Assembly: GCA_964504195.1 (NCBI GenBank) | Contig: CAZDDI010000010.1 | Span: forward strand, 1-64,000 | Reading direction: 5' to 3' | Origin: CAZDDI01 sp964504195 | GTDB lineage: Bacteria > Chloroflexota > Anaerolineae > B4-G1 > SLSP01 | DNA: 64,000 bases | Shown here: positions 43,248 through 51,982 of the stretch, piece after piece | How the letters are laid out: each line of letters begins with the position of its first letter | Numbering within the stretch: the stretch's first letter is position 1 | Notes under the pieces: generated by a model | Told to the model about the DNA's origin: nothing | The model's database searches: none | What the model saw: the letters and a program-made list of their open reading frames with translations, nothing else | Translations under genes and position numbers: made by a program

Positions 43248-44099
43248 CTAAGCTTTTTCTACCTGTAAGAAATCCAACTCCACAGGCGTTTCCCGACCGA
43301 AGAAGGATACCAATGCACGCAGCTTGGTGCGTTCTTCGTCAATACTATCCACAACACCGATAAAATCGGCAAACGGGCCTTCAATGATGCGTACTTTTTG
43401 CCCTGGCTTGAATGTCGCCCGCACTTGCGGCGCAGCGGCTTCCATGCGCCGGAGAATACCTTGCACCTGTTCCTGGCGCAAGGGAATGGGCTTATTTCCC
43501 ATACCCACAAAACCAGTCACACCGGGAGTGTTGCGTACAACATACCAGGAATCATCAGAGAGCAACATTTGCACCATAATATACCCAGGGAACAGACATC
43601 GTTCTACAGTGCGCCGCTTGCCTTCTTTGATTTCGATTTCTTCAACTGTAGGGACGACTACTTGATAGATGTAGTCTTGCATATCCATAGATTCAATGCG
43701 CTGCTCCAGGTTAGACTTGACTTTGTACTCGTAACCAGAGTAGCAGTGAATGACAAACCAAGCGCGCTCATCGGCGACAGGTTTCTCTTCTTGCTGCGGC
43801 GGCATACTGGCGAGACGCGCCCACCGTTCAGCAGCAGTTTCACCCTCAATAGTTTCGGGCAACGACACGCCATCTGTATCAGGCAGCAGGTCTTCATCTT
43901 CAGCCGCTACTGTTGGTTCTGGTTCGGCAACCGGCTCGGCGGTCGGCTCATCCTCAGGCACGGCAGAGTCATCCAAATCGAAGCGACTCAGCAGTCCTTC
44001 AGCCGTGAGCAAGCTATCGAAAACCGCCGTCGACTCCGAAAGGTCTTCGGGGTCGAGCAGCGGCAATGACAGCCCGTCAACAGAATGATCTTGAGTCAT
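43248..44099 (-). CDS. nusG: Transcription factor NusG with an acidic N-terminal extension
   Basis: The NGN domain begins near residue 108 (A-W-F-V-I-H-C-Y-S-G-Y-E) and the KOW domain near 230 (F-K-P-G-Q-K-V-R-I-I-E-G-P-F). Ahead of them is a 100-residue acidic, Pro-rich, probably disordered extension, so the 283 residues exceed the usual 175-190. An internal start near residue 99 has no ribosome binding site, and neither does the first ATG, so the extension is likely but not certain to be translated. NusG links RNA polymerase to Rho or the ribosome. It starts 6 bases after secE. Confidence 0.93.
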   Translation of the reverse strand: MTQDHSVDGLSLPLLDPEDLSESTAVFDSLLTAEGLLSRFDLDDSAVPEDEPTAEPVAEPEPTVAAEDEDLLPDTDGVSLPETIEGETAAERWARLASMPPQQEEKPVADERAWFVIHCYSGYEYKVKSNLEQRIESMDMQDYIYQVVVPTVEEIEIKEGKRRTVERCLFPGYIMVQMLLSDDSWYVVRNTPGVTGFVGMGNKPIPLRQEQVQGILRRMEAAAPQVRATFKPGQKVRIIEGPFADFIGVVDSIDEERTKLRALVSFFGRETPVELDFLQVEKA

Positions 44100-44105
44100 G
44101 CGCGA

Positions 44106-44405
44106 TTAGACCTCGCGACCCGATTGGGCAATCCAATAAGCAGCGCCCGAAAGCCCCAGAATAACAATAACACCCAACCCGTAGTAAAGGGGTTGGGCGC
44201 GCAGCACGCCGCTGAGCAACTGGCGGAACACAAAGTCCAGGACTCCCAGGAACACCGCCATCGCCAACGTGACCACCAACACCACACGGGTCAACATCCA
44301 GGTTTCTTCGCGGCTAGGCCAACGCACCTTGCGCAGTTCCGCCATAGTTTCTCGGAAATAGCGAACCAGGGAGTTTTCCTTACCTTTTTTCTCTTCGGCG
44401 GCCAT
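44106..44405 (-). CDS. secE: Preprotein translocase subunit SecE
   Basis: The 99-residue protein has the SecE pattern: an amphipathic helix with Y-F-R-E-T-M-A-E-L-R-K-V-R-W-P-S-R-E-E followed by a transmembrane helix. A second hydrophobic segment near the C-terminus makes it longer than the usual one-helix form. GAGGAGGG precedes the ATG. It sits between tRNA-Trp and nusG, the classic place. Confidence 0.92.
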   Translation of the reverse strand: MAAEEKKGKENSLVRYFRETMAELRKVRWPSREETWMLTRVVLVVTLAMAVFLGVLDFVFRQLLSGVLRAQPLYYGLGVIVILGLSGAAYWIAQSGREV

Positions 44406-44478
44406 CAGGCCCTCCTCACTTTGGACTTACACTTGAAGACACCGTCCATTATGGCGACGGTGTCTTGCAGTTAGCAGG

Positions 44479-44551
44479 CAGGCGAGGCAGGAATCGAACC
44501 CGCAACCTACGGTTTTGGAGACCGTTGCTCTGCCAGTTGAGCTACTCGCCT
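44479..44551 (-). tRNA. tRNA-Trp (CCA)
   Basis: The cloverleaf reads from 44551: acceptor AGGCGAG, D-stem GCTC, anticodon loop CTCCAAA (anticodon CCA), T-loop GTTCGATTC and acceptor CTCGCCT with G73, the usual identity base for Trp. It lies between rpmG and secE. Confidence 0.95.
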
Positions 44552-44560
44552 GCGTTATCC

Positions 44561-44728
44561 TTATTTGGTTTCCCGGTGCATCGTGTGCTTACGACAGCGC
44601 GGACAATACTTATTTAATTCCATGCGCGAGGGATCGTTACGCCGATTTTTCTCGCTCGTGTAACTCTGCTCTTTACAGTCGGTGCAGGCCAGGGTAATGG
44701 TTAACCGAATCGCCTTTTTCTTTGCCAT
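44561..44728 (-). CDS. rpmG: 50S ribosomal protein L33
   Basis: This 55-residue protein starts at 44728. The sequence begins M-A-K-K-K-A-I-R-L-T-I-T and contains two C-x-x-C pairs (C-T-D-C and C-P-R-C), so it is the zinc-binding (C+) form of L33. It ends M-H-R-E-T-K. It is placed between tRNA-Thr(GGT) and tRNA-Trp, where many bacteria have tuf and rpmG. Confidence 0.95.
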   Translation of the reverse strand: MAKKKAIRLTITLACTDCKEQSYTSEKNRRNDPSRMELNKYCPRCRKHTMHRETK

Positions 44729-44780
44729 TGGATTGCCTCTTATTTCTTTATCACAAATTACGAAGGGTGAGCCTTCCTCA

Positions 44781-44853
44781 AGCCCATGCTCGGATTCGAA
44801 CCGAGGACCCCTTTCTTACCAAGAAAGTGCTCTACCTACTGAGCTACATGGGC
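44781..44853 (-). tRNA. tRNA-Thr (GGT)
   Basis: The acceptor GCCCATG/CATGGGC, D-stem GCTC, anticodon stem CTTTC/GAAAG with loop TTGGTAA (anticodon GGT) and T-loop GTTCGAATC are all present. Position 73 is U. Confidence 0.95.
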
Positions 44854-44880
44854 GCACATCTCACGCTTACATAAAAAAGG

Positions 44881-44962
44881 TGGGCAGAGGCGGATTCGAA
44901 CCACCGAAGGCTTAGCCAGCTGATTTACAGTCAGCCCCCTTTGGCCGCTTGGGTATCTGCCC
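44881..44962 (-). tRNA. tRNA-Tyr (GTA)
   Basis: This is a class II tRNA with a long variable arm. The acceptor is GGGCAGA/TCTGCCC and the anticodon stem GCTGA/TCAGC with loop CTGTAAA (anticodon GTA). The variable arm is followed by the T-loop GTTCGAATC, and position 73 is A. Confidence 0.95.
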
Positions 44963-44966
44963 AGAA

Positions 44967-45039
44967 AGCCGACGGTGGGAATTGAACCCACAACCCTCCG
45001 CTTACAAGGCGGATGCTCCGCCGTTTGAGCTACGTCGGC
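44967..45039 (-). tRNA. tRNA-Thr (TGT)
   Basis: The acceptor is GCCGACG/CGTCGGC and the anticodon stem TCCGC/GCGGA with loop CTTGTAA (anticodon TGT). The T-loop is GTTCAATTC. It is the first gene of the minus-strand cluster, about 58 bases after the predicted start site. Confidence 0.95.
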
Positions 45040-45103
45040 GTCCGGCTATTATAGCACAGGGTCGCTGAGGGTCAAGGGTTCATTCCCCCCAAAGGCAGGT
45101 TGC

Positions 45104-45131
45104 AGTATACACAACTCGCAAGATTTGTCAA
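45104..45131 (-). promoter_or_regulatory. Sigma-70-like promoter of the tRNA/rpmG/secE/nusG cluster
   Basis: On the minus strand TTGACA (45126-45131) and TATACT (45104-45109) are 16 bases apart, a near-consensus pair. The start site would be about 45097, ahead of tRNA-Thr(TGT). Confidence 0.8.
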
Positions 45132-45257
45132 CCGATACCGCCGTATACAAGTTGCATTAATCCCTGCCGCGCCTTTGATAGCTGCAATTGCCCTCAAGGA
45201 GCAGCGATGCGATGTTTACCAGCATAATTGCCCGAACAACGCCATGAAAAAGCAACC

Positions 45258-45284
45258 TTGACCCGCTCGAAATCGTGGTACAAT
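45258..45284 (+). promoter_or_regulatory. Candidate promoter for the GT2/methyltransferase pair
   Basis: TTGACC (45258-45263) and TACAAT (45279-45284) are 15 bases apart, slightly short. It diverges from the tRNA cluster promoter. Confidence 0.4.
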
Positions 45285-45319
45285 AACTTGTGGAAAAATT
45301 ACCGATAAAGGTGCGTAGA

Positions 45320-46042
45320 ATGAAAACTACGGTGATTGTACCGACGTATAACGAGAAGGAAAACCTGGAGGCGCTAATCACGCTGCTCCTAGAGTTACCG
45401 GTGACAGTTGAAGTTATCGTTGTGGATGATAATTCTCCTGATGGCACTGGCGCGATTGCAGATACGTTGGCGGGACAACATCCAGAACGCCTCCATGTCA
45501 TCCACCGGGCGGGTAAGTTGGGGCTGGGAACCGCCTACATTGCGGGCTTCCAGTATGCATTGGCAGAGAGGAGCGATTTAGTCATTACGATGGATGCAGA
45601 TTTCTCACATCACCCACGTTATATCCCGGCGATGGTAGATAAAATTAGTGTAGGCTATGATCTAGTCATCGGCAGTCGCTATGTGCGTGGTGGCGGGACG
45701 GTGGAGTGTACGTTTCTCCGCAAGTTGCTCAGCTGGGGAGCGAACACTGTGGCTCGCACGCTCCTGGGGCTACATGCGTACGATGCAACAGCTGGCTTCC
45801 GTTGCTATCGCCGTCAGGTATTAGAATCCATTGCCCTCGAACAGATTTTCTCTAACGGGTATTCGTTTTTGATTGAGATGTTATATAAGGTACAACGCCG
45901 CAAATGGCGTGTGGGTGAGGTGCCGATTGTTTTTCAGAATCGCCAGCAAGGCACCTCTAAAATCTCCAATAACGAAGTACGTCGGGCGCTCTACACAGTG
46001 CTGCGTTTGTTTTGGGAACGCTTACGCGGAGAGCCGGTATGA
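45320..46042 (+). CDS. Family 2 glycosyltransferase (polyprenol-phosphate mannose synthase-like)
   Basis: From 45320, with AAAGGTG upstream, the protein is 240 residues. It has the GT2 motifs V-I-V-P-T-Y-N-E-K-E-N-L, V-V-D-D-N-S-P-D-G-T and the metal-binding M-D-A-D-F-S-H-H-P, followed by G-S-R-Y-V-R-G-G. These are characteristic of Dpm1-type enzymes that load a sugar on polyprenyl phosphate. No membrane anchor domain is attached. It overlaps the methyltransferase gene by 4 bases (ATGA). It could supply donors for GT-C enzymes such as the one at 33030. Confidence 0.88.
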   Translation: MKTTVIVPTYNEKENLEALITLLLELPVTVEVIVVDDNSPDGTGAIADTLAGQHPERLHVIHRAGKLGLGTAYIAGFQYALAERSDLVITMDADFSHHPRYIPAMVDKISVGYDLVIGSRYVRGGGTVECTFLRKLLSWGANTVARTLLGLHAYDATAGFRCYRRQVLESIALEQIFSNGYSFLIEMLYKVQRRKWRVGEVPIVFQNRQQGTSKISNNEVRRALYTVLRLFWERLRGEPV

Positions 46043-46977
46043 CCCACTCGCCACTCGACGCCAGCGACTGCGAACGCGTATGCTGCAATTTATGCGGAGC
46101 AGATGACGCTTTTGTCCGTTTCCCATCCACCCTACCCAACGGCGAACACGACGACTGGCGCGCTTATGCCTGCACAAGCAATGGATATGGGCGGCACGGG
46201 CCAATTGCACAGTGTCGCCGTTGTGGCCTGGTTTATGCTGTACCTCGCCCTTCCACACAGGCAGTGCTAGAAACATACACCGCCGTAGAAGACCCGCTCT
46301 ACCAGGAAGAGCGAGAGGGACGTGTATTAACATTTGAACATCACCTGCGCCCATTGGAGCGATTTACCGGGCCGCCAGCGCAACGCCGATTGCTAGACGT
46401 GGGGGCCTACACTGGCGTCTTTGTGGAAATCGCTACACGCCACGGTTGGAATGCCTGGGGCGTAGAGCCAAGCGCATGGGCCGTGGAGCAATCCCGCCAA
46501 CGGGGGCTGAACATGGTATCGGGCACGCTAGAGACTGCGGGGCTGGATGACAACAGCTTTGATGTGATTACACTTTGGGACGTAATCGAGCATCTGACAG
46601 ATCCACAGAGTACGTTACAAGAGGCCTGGCGCATTCTTACACCAGGCGGCGCTTTGATTGTTCATACGATTGATATGGACAGTGCATTCGCACGAGCGCT
46701 AGGGCCACGATGGCCCTGGCTGATGGAAATGCATCTCTACTATTTCTCCCGCCGTACATTGCGCGCCATGCTGGAGCAAACTAGCTTTGAGGTAGCCTGG
46801 ATGGGCGCACAGGGACGTTATCTGCGCGCTGGCTACCTGGCTAATCGGTTAGCAGCATTGTTTGCGCCATTGGGCCGACCTGTGGAATGGCTCGTCACCA
46901 CGCTACAGGCACGGCAAATCCCTTTACATGTGAATCTAGGTGATTTGTTTACAGTGTATGCACGCAAACCGCACTAA
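46039..46977 (+). CDS. Class I SAM-dependent methyltransferase with an N-terminal zinc-ribbon-like motif
   Basis: Starting at the overlapping ATG at 46039, the protein is 312 residues. Residues 10-65 have C-N-L-C-G-A-D and C-R-R-C-G-L-V-Y, a zinc-ribbon typical of sugar and polyketide C-methyltransferases. Motif I is L-L-D-V-G-A-Y-T-G and the post-motif W-D-V-I-E-H-L follows. The coupling to a GT2 suggests glycan or lipid-linked modification; the substrate is unknown. Confidence 0.85.
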   Translation: MTHSPLDASDCERVCCNLCGADDAFVRFPSTLPNGEHDDWRAYACTSNGYGRHGPIAQCRRCGLVYAVPRPSTQAVLETYTAVEDPLYQEEREGRVLTFEHHLRPLERFTGPPAQRRLLDVGAYTGVFVEIATRHGWNAWGVEPSAWAVEQSRQRGLNMVSGTLETAGLDDNSFDVITLWDVIEHLTDPQSTLQEAWRILTPGGALIVHTIDMDSAFARALGPRWPWLMEMHLYYFSRRTLRAMLEQTSFEVAWMGAQGRYLRAGYLANRLAALFAPLGRPVEWLVTTLQARQIPLHVNLGDLFTVYARKPH

Positions 46978-47008
46978 GGGTCTGTAAAAGTATAGTTTCC
47001 CGCTACAA

Positions 47009-47029
47009 CCGCCCCCGGGACGGGGGCGG
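47009..47029 (+). terminator. GC-rich hairpin behind the methyltransferase gene
   Basis: Arms CCGCCCCC (47009-47016) and GGGGGCGG (47022-47029) form an 8-base stem. No T-run follows on the plus strand, so a terminator role is uncertain. Confidence 0.4.
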
Positions 47030-47170
47030 AGAGCAAAAAAGCCCCCCGTGCTACCGGCTACTGAAACATACACTCGCCTGCCCATCCTTGGCGGCATTCC
47101 CTTGACCCGGTACCCTCTTCGTCGTTCTCAGTCTGCGGAAAAATGATACGCCCCATACACGCCTCTTCTG

Positions 47171-47199
47171 TTGACCTTAACCCAGTTGCATACTATAAT
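47171..47199 (+). promoter_or_regulatory. Strong sigma-70 promoter for the DUF11 protein gene
   Basis: TTGACC (47171-47176), a 17-base spacer and a perfect TATAAT (47194-47199) give a predicted start near 47206, about 39 bases before the ATG. Confidence 0.85.
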
Positions 47200-47244
47200 G
47201 GACTTATCAGTCCTTTGATAGTAATATGATTGTGAGGTCATACC

Positions 47245-50200
47245 ATGATCCAAATAAGCGCTTACTCAAAAAAATTCCCCATTATTATACTCGCCTTGAT
47301 TTTGGGAGCTTTCTTACTGGCCTTGCCGCTACTTCTGATACAACCAGCCCAAAGTGCCGCGCCCATTGATACGTTACCCCATCCTGAATCCCAGAGCACC
47401 TGGCTAATCCTTGATAAAACAGGGCCAGACACCACTTACGCCGGAGATCCGGTGCGTTACACAATCCGATTGACCAACACTTCAGACAGTGAGTTGACCA
47501 ACGTGGTGTTGACCGATACCTGGACAACCCGTATCCCGTCGGCACAGGATAGGGAAGCGACGTGGTTACGGGGTATTCTAGCGCTCTATAACGGTGATTA
47601 CACGGTCAATCCACCTGACGCAGTGAACTATCACACCTATGGTTCCTATGTAAACTTGCGTAAGGGAGAAGCTTACTGGCATCTCAACCCAATTCCTGCC
47701 GGGCAATCCGTGGAAATTGTGTTGACAATGACTACCCCAATCACACTTCAACCAGCTTTGAACGGGCATCTCCCGTGGGGGCGTGTAGGGCCGTCGAATG
47801 TGGAAAATTCCATCGTAGCGGGAGCACCAGGCCGTGGGAATGTTGAAGGTCCGGTTGTTACTTCATTGGTGGTAGGGCCATTACTGCAACTGACCAAAAC
47901 CGCCGTAGGCGAAGCAGCACCGACCGGGCAAACCCGGGTTGGCCGGCTCGTGACCTATACTATCCAGATCCAAAATGTCACGGCTGAAGGTAGTTTTCAA
48001 CGCCCTGATGCCGTAGCAGCTCAAAACCTCGTGGTTTGGGATGAAATCCCTATTCAGCTGCAGGGAACAACTTACCTAACCTATAGCGCCAGTCAGCCGG
48101 GCGTGGTAATACATTATAATACAACCGGATACACGCTGACCTGGACTTTCCCGGAGAGTTTCGCGCTGCAACCAGGAGAAAACACCCATGTGTATTTCAC
48201 CGCTCGCGTGCCGGCAGGTACAGCTTATAATCCCACCACCAATTTGATTAATGCTAAAAACAAATTGTTAGCAATTGCTGATACCATGCTAAAATCAGCT
48301 AACTTGGCATCCGATTTGAGATCGCGGGTACTTAGTCCCTTTGATAAGACAGTGGCTGCGTCCACGCCACCCGCACAAGCGAATTACACCTATCCCAACC
48401 GCATCGTCACCTACACGGTCACTATCTATAACCCTCTGCAAATTGACATCCATGATATGGTGTTTACAGATACGCTCAATATTGTCTCTGGAGCAACCTA
48501 CGCAAGTATGGTACAAGGCCCAGCCCCAGTCTCTGGTGGCAGTAGCCCGCGGTGGGAGGGTTTATCGTTACCGGCCAATGGAGCAATCACTTTGATCTTT
48601 CGAGCTTTCATCCCACCGGATGTACCACTAGGGCCGCTCGGAACCACTTGTCGTAATGCGAGTTATTTCAATGGCGTAATGGCCGCACATCCGGCTTTCC
48701 CGGTCGTCTACGTTGGGCATGATAATAACGCCTTAGCACGTTTATATGTCGTACCGCAATTGCAAATGTCCAAAACAGTTACCCCGACTACACAAATCCC
48801 CGGTGAATCGGTGGTTTACACCATTCAGTTACAAAATGTGGGCGATACTGACATTCCAACGCCCCTTATCATCACCGACACCCTGCCCCTATTTTTCACC
48901 TATGAACACATGGTCTCAACAGCTCCACCTGGCGAACCTGCTGTAAACGATAATGTCCTAACCTGGAATGATGTGCCGGGGATTCCGGCGGGACAATCTA
49001 TCTCTTTCTCATTTAGTGCCATAACTGGAGGCCTCTCCGGGGTTGGTTATAAGAATGTTGTTTCCGGCTACAATGCAGAAACCTCAGTGTGTACTATTTC
49101 TAGCGCCGAAGTCAAACTGGAAATACCCATCACCAAGGTCGTTTCTCCAACCACGGTTATCCAGGGAGAGATTGTGCAATATCAAGCCATGCTCCAAAAC
49201 GCTTCGACGCAGGATTATGTAGTTACAGATTTCAAAGACATCTTGCCAACTGGTTTTGTGGCTGCCAGTAACCTGAACGATGTTTACGAAATCACCTACG
49301 ATCCGCCGTTTACATTACCATCCAATCAAACCCTAACGGAACAATTTGATGTATTGGTGCGCGGCTCTGGTGTTGGCACTACATGGTGTAATGCTTCTTA
49401 TCCCTCACGAGAAGTCTGGCAAGATAAAGGCAAGTTCGGATTCAACATACAGGACACGGGATGGGCCTATAACACCGTCAAACAAGCCATGGTTGAGGTT
49501 ATTCCTCAAGGGTATCTGCTCCAAACGAGCCACCCACAGCCGGTGGCAGTGAATGACACTCTCGTATTGACCCTGACTTTACAGGACAATCGGATTGATC
49601 CGGTTACTCCTTTGGCTGGCATTCACTTGAAATGGACCGTGCCTAGCTACGGCTCCGGCGATGCGCAAGAAATATTCACGCTTCTCGCCAGTTCCCTGCC
49701 CCCCGCTGAGTCATCCGCCCCACCTATCTATTACTGGGAGGGCCTTGAAATACCGCTTGCCGGCCAGCTACACATTATTTTGGAATTACGCGCACCACAA
49801 CCCAACAACGATGATTGGGCACGCGACTACACCAGTACAGCTGAAGTGCTCACGCTTAATGATATGAATATCTGCATCCCCCGCTCTTCTTATAAAATCA
49901 AAGTCGTCCGCGGCATCGAAATTATCAAGACACCTTCACCCTCTCAAGTTGGGCCTTATGGCATTGTGCAATACACCTTGCGCGCCAACAATCTTACCGG
50001 CGCGCCGGTATCGAATGTCGTACTTACCGATGTATTGCCCCCGGGCTGGGAATTTATAGCACTGGTGAGTGGGCCACCTCCTACTGCCACAACCCCTTTG
50101 GTCTGGCACTTGGATACTATTCCCGCCCTAAGCGAGATCGCCATCAAATTCACCGCACGCGCCTATACATCGGTAGGGGGAGAGATTAATAAAGTAGCAG

Positions 50201-51957
50201 GCCTTGCGCCCATCAATCTAGGGTATCATAAAAATTACACTAATACGGTGCGAGTACAAGTGGTTTCAGGGGTAGGATTTTTCAAAACGGCCAACCCGAA
50301 TGCGGTCAATGCGGGAGATTTAGTTAATTACACTATTACGCTTTACAATGGTGTTCCTAACAGTGAAAAGATGAGCAACATCATCATCACCGATACACTG
50401 CCGGCATATTTTACCTTTGTAAGAATGCTGGAAGGGCCGGCACCCAAACTACTGGCGGGGAATGAACTACGCTGGGACACGCTGACTACATTAAACAATG
50501 GGCAACGTCAGATATTACGCTTTGAAGTGCGGGTTGCCGAGGATGCGCGCACGGGCAACTATTACAATCAAATTATTGGCGAAGCGCGCAGTAGTAGCGG
50601 CGTCCCCCTCACGATTCCACCCTCTGGCCCAACTGCCCCTGTCTACGTTTCAGGATTGCCTTCTATTCAGGTGAACAAACAAGTATCTCCTAATGCTGTA
50701 CGTGCCGGTAATTCAGTGACCTATACCCTGACGCTCTACAATGAAGCAGAGGGATCTTACGCCGTAGTAGTGACCGATACGTTACCCTACTCGCTCACCT
50801 TTGAAACAGCTTTAGGCTCCCCCCAGCCTACCGTCATTCCCGGGCCACGCGAGCGCGTGGTCTGGTCTGGCTTCGACTTGGCACCTGGTGAAACGCGGAC
50901 GTTGACCTTCCGTGCCAGCGTAGACCGGCGAACCCCCAATGATGTTTACTGTAACGATGTGCAGGTCAAAATGGGCGAATGGATTCTGCCGCCACACCTG
51001 GGATTGGCCTGTTTGAACGTTTCAGCTATCCCACGGGTGGATGCACAAATCAGTAAAGATGATGGGGTCACGCAGGTGGCAGCCGGGGATAGACTGACCT
51101 ATACCATCCGCTATACCAACAGTATAGACTCCGAAGCTGCACTTTATAACGTAGTCCTCACCGAGACCATTGCCCCGCTTGCTTATCTCACTGTTTTGGA
51201 ACACCCGAACTGGTTGCCGCTGGGGGAAGGGCGTTACCGCCTGGAAGTGAGCGAGCCGCTGTCACCTGGAGTTTCCGGAGAAGTGCTATTTGTGGTAGAT
51301 CTACAACAAAGCGTCCCGCTGACCGAGGTACTGTCAGTGCATAATCGTGTTGAAATCGGTTATACGACGCTAGAAGAGACAGTAGAGGCCACTCCGGATG
51401 ACAACATTGCCGAAGACATCAATCTCTGGCAAGGGCCGGATATCATCATTACCAACTTATGGTTTGAGCCAGCTAATCCCCTAATCGGAGAGCCATTGGC
51501 AGTTCACATTGAATTGACCAATCAGGGTACTTCGAATATAGACCGTCGTTATGATGGAAGCACCGACCCCGGCTGGTGGCTCTTCGTCACAGAGCTGTAC
51601 TTGAAGAACACTTCTTTTGTCCCGGCTGGCCCGCCGACAGGGGTCTTTGATCATATCGGGGGGTATTGTCCCGATGCAGCTTGTTCCGCAACTCGAGGTG
51701 AATACCTGGTATGGCCTAACACCCTCGCGGCTGGTGAATCGCGCCAGTTCACATTCAACATTACTGCCCCAAACGCAGGAGTTTATAGCGTATACGTTCA
51801 AGCCGATGTTACTTGGCTTAATTGGCGAGGCGGAAAGGACTATGGGTTAATCCTAGAAGCCATCGAGGACAATAATATTTACAGGGGATCTGACTTGGTC
51901 ATTTCAGGATCTGTTATAGGGCGTAAGGTTTACTTACCACTCATTTTACGCCATTGA
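47245..51957 (+). CDS. Giant DUF11-repeat surface protein with CARDB-like domain and C-terminal YLPLILR
   Basis: The 1570-residue protein has a signal peptide (cleaved near A-Q-S-A-A) and then about nine tandem DUF11-type beta-sandwiches. Each is marked by [VI]-x-Y-T-[IL]-x-[LI]-x-N near its start and [VI]-[VI]-[LI]-T-D-T-L-P later. A CARDB-like domain (about 1410-1550) follows, and the C-terminus is V-Y-L-P-L-I-L-R-H (motif at 51931-51951). No enzyme domain was seen. The role is probably as a stalk or adhesin of the cell surface. It has its own strong promoter, and the LPQTG protein gene starts 25 bases downstream. Confidence 0.85.
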   Translation: MIQISAYSKKFPIIILALILGAFLLALPLLLIQPAQSAAPIDTLPHPESQSTWLILDKTGPDTTYAGDPVRYTIRLTNTSDSELTNVVLTDTWTTRIPSAQDREATWLRGILALYNGDYTVNPPDAVNYHTYGSYVNLRKGEAYWHLNPIPAGQSVEIVLTMTTPITLQPALNGHLPWGRVGPSNVENSIVAGAPGRGNVEGPVVTSLVVGPLLQLTKTAVGEAAPTGQTRVGRLVTYTIQIQNVTAEGSFQRPDAVAAQNLVVWDEIPIQLQGTTYLTYSASQPGVVIHYNTTGYTLTWTFPESFALQPGENTHVYFTARVPAGTAYNPTTNLINAKNKLLAIADTMLKSANLASDLRSRVLSPFDKTVAASTPPAQANYTYPNRIVTYTVTIYNPLQIDIHDMVFTDTLNIVSGATYASMVQGPAPVSGGSSPRWEGLSLPANGAITLIFRAFIPPDVPLGPLGTTCRNASYFNGVMAAHPAFPVVYVGHDNNALARLYVVPQLQMSKTVTPTTQIPGESVVYTIQLQNVGDTDIPTPLIITDTLPLFFTYEHMVSTAPPGEPAVNDNVLTWNDVPGIPAGQSISFSFSAITGGLSGVGYKNVVSGYNAETSVCTISSAEVKLEIPITKVVSPTTVIQGEIVQYQAMLQNASTQDYVVTDFKDILPTGFVAASNLNDVYEITYDPPFTLPSNQTLTEQFDVLVRGSGVGTTWCNASYPSREVWQDKGKFGFNIQDTGWAYNTVKQAMVEVIPQGYLLQTSHPQPVAVNDTLVLTLTLQDNRIDPVTPLAGIHLKWTVPSYGSGDAQEIFTLLASSLPPAESSAPPIYYWEGLEIPLAGQLHIILELRAPQPNNDDWARDYTSTAEVLTLNDMNICIPRSSYKIKVVRGIEIIKTPSPSQVGPYGIVQYTLRANNLTGAPVSNVVLTDVLPPGWEFIALVSGPPPTATTPLVWHLDTIPALSEIAIKFTARAYTSVGGEINKVAGLAPINLGYHKNYTNTVRVQVVSGVGFFKTANPNAVNAGDLVNYTITLYNGVPNSEKMSNIIITDTLPAYFTFVRMLEGPAPKLLAGNELRWDTLTTLNNGQRQILRFEVRVAEDARTGNYYNQIIGEARSSSGVPLTIPPSGPTAPVYVSGLPSIQVNKQVSPNAVRAGNSVTYTLTLYNEAEGSYAVVVTDTLPYSLTFETALGSPQPTVIPGPRERVVWSGFDLAPGETRTLTFRASVDRRTPNDVYCNDVQVKMGEWILPPHLGLACLNVSAIPRVDAQISKDDGVTQVAAGDRLTYTIRYTNSIDSEAALYNVVLTETIAPLAYLTVLEHPNWLPLGEGRYRLEVSEPLSPGVSGEVLFVVDLQQSVPLTEVLSVHNRVEIGYTTLEETVEATPDDNIAEDINLWQGPDIIITNLWFEPANPLIGEPLAVHIELTNQGTSNIDRRYDGSTDPGWWLFVTELYLKNTSFVPAGPPTGVFDHIGGYCPDAACSATRGEYLVWPNTLAAGESRQFTFNITAPNAGVYSVYVQADVTWLNWRGGKDYGLILEAIEDNNIYRGSDLVISGSVIGRKVYLPLILRH

Positions 51958-51982
51958 AAGTCACAGCAAAAAGGAAACCATC

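Noticed and set aside
43248..43808. Shorter NusG starting near residue 99
   Set aside because: There is no ribosome binding site before that ATG and the upstream frame stays open with biased acidic composition, so the long form was kept with a note.
47009..47029. Rho-independent terminator behind the methyltransferase
   Set aside because: The stem is good but an A-run follows instead of a T-run, so it is kept only as a low-confidence hairpin.
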